DNA of 20,658 bases from a virus, in the IMG/VR virus record IMGVR_UViG_3300020411_001998, positions 1 to 20,658 of that record; one strand, given 5' to 3'. The position numbers and the translations under genes were made by a program. Positions 18,913-20,658 of this stretch are shown piece after piece. Positions within the stretch are counted from its first letter, which is position 1. Every line of letters begins with the position of its first letter. The notes under the pieces are model-generated. The model searched no databases. It worked only from the letters and a program-made list of their open reading frames with translations, and was not told where the DNA came from.

Positions 18913-20658
18913 ATGTTGCCACCAAACTCGCAAAACAATATAGGAAGAAGCGCGGCAGACGTATCTTTAAGATACTCTGATTATGACCCCGTCGCTTCCA
19001 AGGGTGAGTTTCGCACAATTGATAATGTATTTGGGCCGCAGGTAACGTATTCCCCAGCAGATAATTTAATATATTACATAGGCTATGATCAATGGCCTTC
19101 TGGTGTAGGTGAAACAGAATATACAGAAACGCCCGATCAAGTTGTAAATATAGATTTAGAAGATTCTAGTTTTTACGAAACAACTGTCTTAAAAAGAGGA
19201 AGTGTTCAAATTGATCCGTCAGAAGCTCACGATAGTAAATTCAAAGGTTCATTAAAGTTTAACGGGGATGGCGACCACTTAATAGTAACTATACCTGAAT
19301 TAGGCTGCGATGCTGATGCTGATGGCGCAGCACCACCTAAACCTCTTGGTGGATCGACTTGCCCCCAGAACGCCCCTATATACAGAGAAAGATATAAATA
19401 TAGTGGTGAGGAAGCTGCGAAGAAAAATTCACTTTATATGTTGTCTAATTTAGCGGCAAATGATGGAGAATTTACTATAGAGTTTTGGGTCAAGCCCGAG
19501 AAGTTAGACGAAGAATATAATTATCAAACCATAATTGATGTTCAATCTAAAGATGTTGAGGGTCCCGAGGGGCCAAATGAACACGCTTCATTTTTGCATA
19601 TTGCTATAGGCTCTGGTGTTGGTGGTTGGGATAAGGGCAAGGTTTATGTTAAAAGCGCTCCAATGTTAGCCACTGGCGTAAAGGACTTTGGTGAAACTAA
19701 TAAGATGGAAGACCCCCGGCCTAGTGATAAAAAAACTTACGCAATTCCATCAGAAAATAAATTAAATTTAACTAGTACTACTCTTTTGTCTGAGGGTACT
19801 TGGTATCACATAGCTGTAGTTAAAAAAGAACAAACAGGTAATGATCAAGTAGACTTGTATATTAACGGAACAAGCGAAGCAAATCAAACTTGGACAAACA
19901 CAGTAGCAGCAGGCGCTCTTACAGAGTATTACGGAGTTACTTCTACAAAATTTAATTATTTTCCTTCTGGCGCTGGCTTAGAAAATAGTAACCAAGGTAA
20001 CCCTGACCCTAATAATCCACACCCATGGAACGGGTATGTCGAAAATATGGCCCTTGGAGTAAGCCCACCTTGGTATATCGGGGTACAGGCACAATTCTCT
20101 GAAGAAGATGTTTGGATGACAAGTACGCCTTGGGGGAAAAGTAAAAGAGGTATTAGTCCCGAAAGAGAAGATGCGGTTATAATGCGCGGCAATCAACAAG
20201 CAGATGTTAGCGGCGGGAACTTACGCGAAGTAAATTTTTATGGTTACTTTAGGGGGTGGCTGAATGAAATGAGGGTGTCTGAGAAGGCTATGTATACGGC
20301 AAATTTTTCAACACCTTCTAACCCTTTTGAGCCGGATGATTCACTTTTGGAAGTAGAGGGTGGCGAGGGTGAAGGTTCTGAATCCGCAGCGCTAAAATTA
20401 TTAATTAAGGGGTCTTCTTCGGCTCAATACGGAGATAGTATTCCAACTAAGGATTCTACTGGAACTCACACAATTACAGCTGTTAATTCAACGCAAATCG
20501 GCCCAGCGGAATGGTTCAAGCCACCCGGTAACGGAATTGCAATAGGTTATTCATCGGGTGGCCCCTCTGGCCATTACGCAGGTTATCTTTCTGTCGCTCA
20601 TCACGACGATTTCAAAATGAAAGACAAAACCACAAAAGTAGAATTTTGGATGTGGAAT
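18913..20658 (+). CDS. LamG-domain structural/adhesin protein, 3' end cut by window
   Basis: At least 582 aa, open to the last base. A LamG/concanavalin-A-like domain spans about residues 150-475: GEFTIEFWVKPEKLDEEYNY, then LLSEGTWYHIAVVKKEQTGN, VDLYINGTSE, and FRGWLNEMRVSEKAMY before PFEPD, which is the standard strand order of LamG_3-type domains. KTTKVEFWMWN at the end looks like the start of a second LamG domain. Such domains bind glycans or proteins; with the fibres upstream it probably belongs to the adsorption apparatus. It has no SD and starts 8 nt after the previous stop. Confidence 0.82.
   Translation, partial: MLPPNSQNNIGRSAADVSLRYSDYDPVASKGEFRTIDNVFGPQVTYSPADNLIYYIGYDQWPSGVGETEYTETPDQVVNIDLEDSSFYETTVLKRGSVQIDPSEAHDSKFKGSLKFNGDGDHLIVTIPELGCDADADGAAPPKPLGGSTCPQNAPIYRERYKYSGEEAAKKNSLYMLSNLAANDGEFTIEFWVKPEKLDEEYNYQTIIDVQSKDVEGPEGPNEHASFLHIAIGSGVGGWDKGKVYVKSAPMLATGVKDFGETNKMEDPRPSDKKTYAIPSENKLNLTSTTLLSEGTWYHIAVVKKEQTGNDQVDLYINGTSEANQTWTNTVAAGALTEYYGVTSTKFNYFPSGAGLENSNQGNPDPNNPHPWNGYVENMALGVSPPWYIGVQAQFSEEDVWMTSTPWGKSKRGISPEREDAVIMRGNQQADVSGGNLREVNFYGYFRGWLNEMRVSEKAMYTANFSTPSNPFEPDDSLLEVEGGEGEGSESAALKLLIKGSSSAQYGDSIPTKDSTGTHTITAVNSTQIGPAEWFKPPGNGIAIGYSSGGPSGHYAGYLSVAHHDDFKMKDKTTKVEFWMWN

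Noticed and set aside
19392-19399. T4-type late promoter box TATAAATA
   Set aside because: It lies inside the LamG gene, has no gene start after it, and is expected by chance in A+T-rich DNA.

Overview
The window looks like part of a tailed-phage (Caudoviricetes) genome or prophage-like contig. It carries a terminase large subunit, a phage-type sigma factor, a PhoH-like ATPase and a cluster of collagen-like, C1q-like and LamG adhesins, all on the + strand and tightly packed. No rRNA, tRNA, integrase or CRISPR array is visible. The host cannot be named. It is presumably a Gram-negative bacterium with an active sigma-54 system, because twelve promoters of the sigma-54 (-24/-12) type drive the left part.

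Left region, about 1-5190, by eye near 50% G+C: after a truncated GP88-family gene, a 23-aa membrane peptide and a small gene with a textbook sigma-70 promoter and intrinsic terminator, there is an array of about twenty very short genes (23-93 aa). They include a DUF2958-type protein, two zinc-ribbon proteins, an ArfA-like ribosome-rescue protein, SH3/KOW-like proteins and three more single-pass membrane micropeptides. Twelve near-identical promoter copies (TTGGCACGGAAC[CT]TGCT, GG-N10-GC invariant) stand before these genes. Measured from the -12 element, +1 falls on the A of the start codon or at most 8 nt before it, so the first cistrons should be leaderless or nearly so. Several downstream cistrons instead have Shine-Dalgarno (SD) sites. 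Nine promoters are preceded by a G+C-rich hairpin whose stem sequence differs from copy to copy while pairing is kept, and several hairpin modules begin with the stop codon of the previous gene. The stop-to-start, cassette-like layout resembles the mobile promoter/stem-loop cassettes (PeSLs) described in T4-type phages, but with a different promoter class. The array ends at two consecutive terminator-like hairpins (5097-5120, 5153-5190).

Right region, about 5190-20658, clearly more A+T-rich: a methyltransferase with a kinase-like C-terminal part, PhoH-like ATPase, HAD-family phosphatase-like protein, two tiny cysteine-rich proteins, one minus-strand ORF, a zinc-ribbon protein, a sigma factor with a cysteine cluster, a protein with two helix-turn-helix-like repeats (possible small terminase), an ERCC4-type nuclease with a C2H2 finger, the terminase large subunit, then four adhesin/tail-fibre-type genes, the last running off the window. 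Most genes here lack an SD, and some have a TATAAT-like box only a few bases before the ATG. A reasonable inference is that the left region is the early, host-takeover module and the right region is middle/late DNA packaging and adsorption, with the phage sigma factor serving late promoters.
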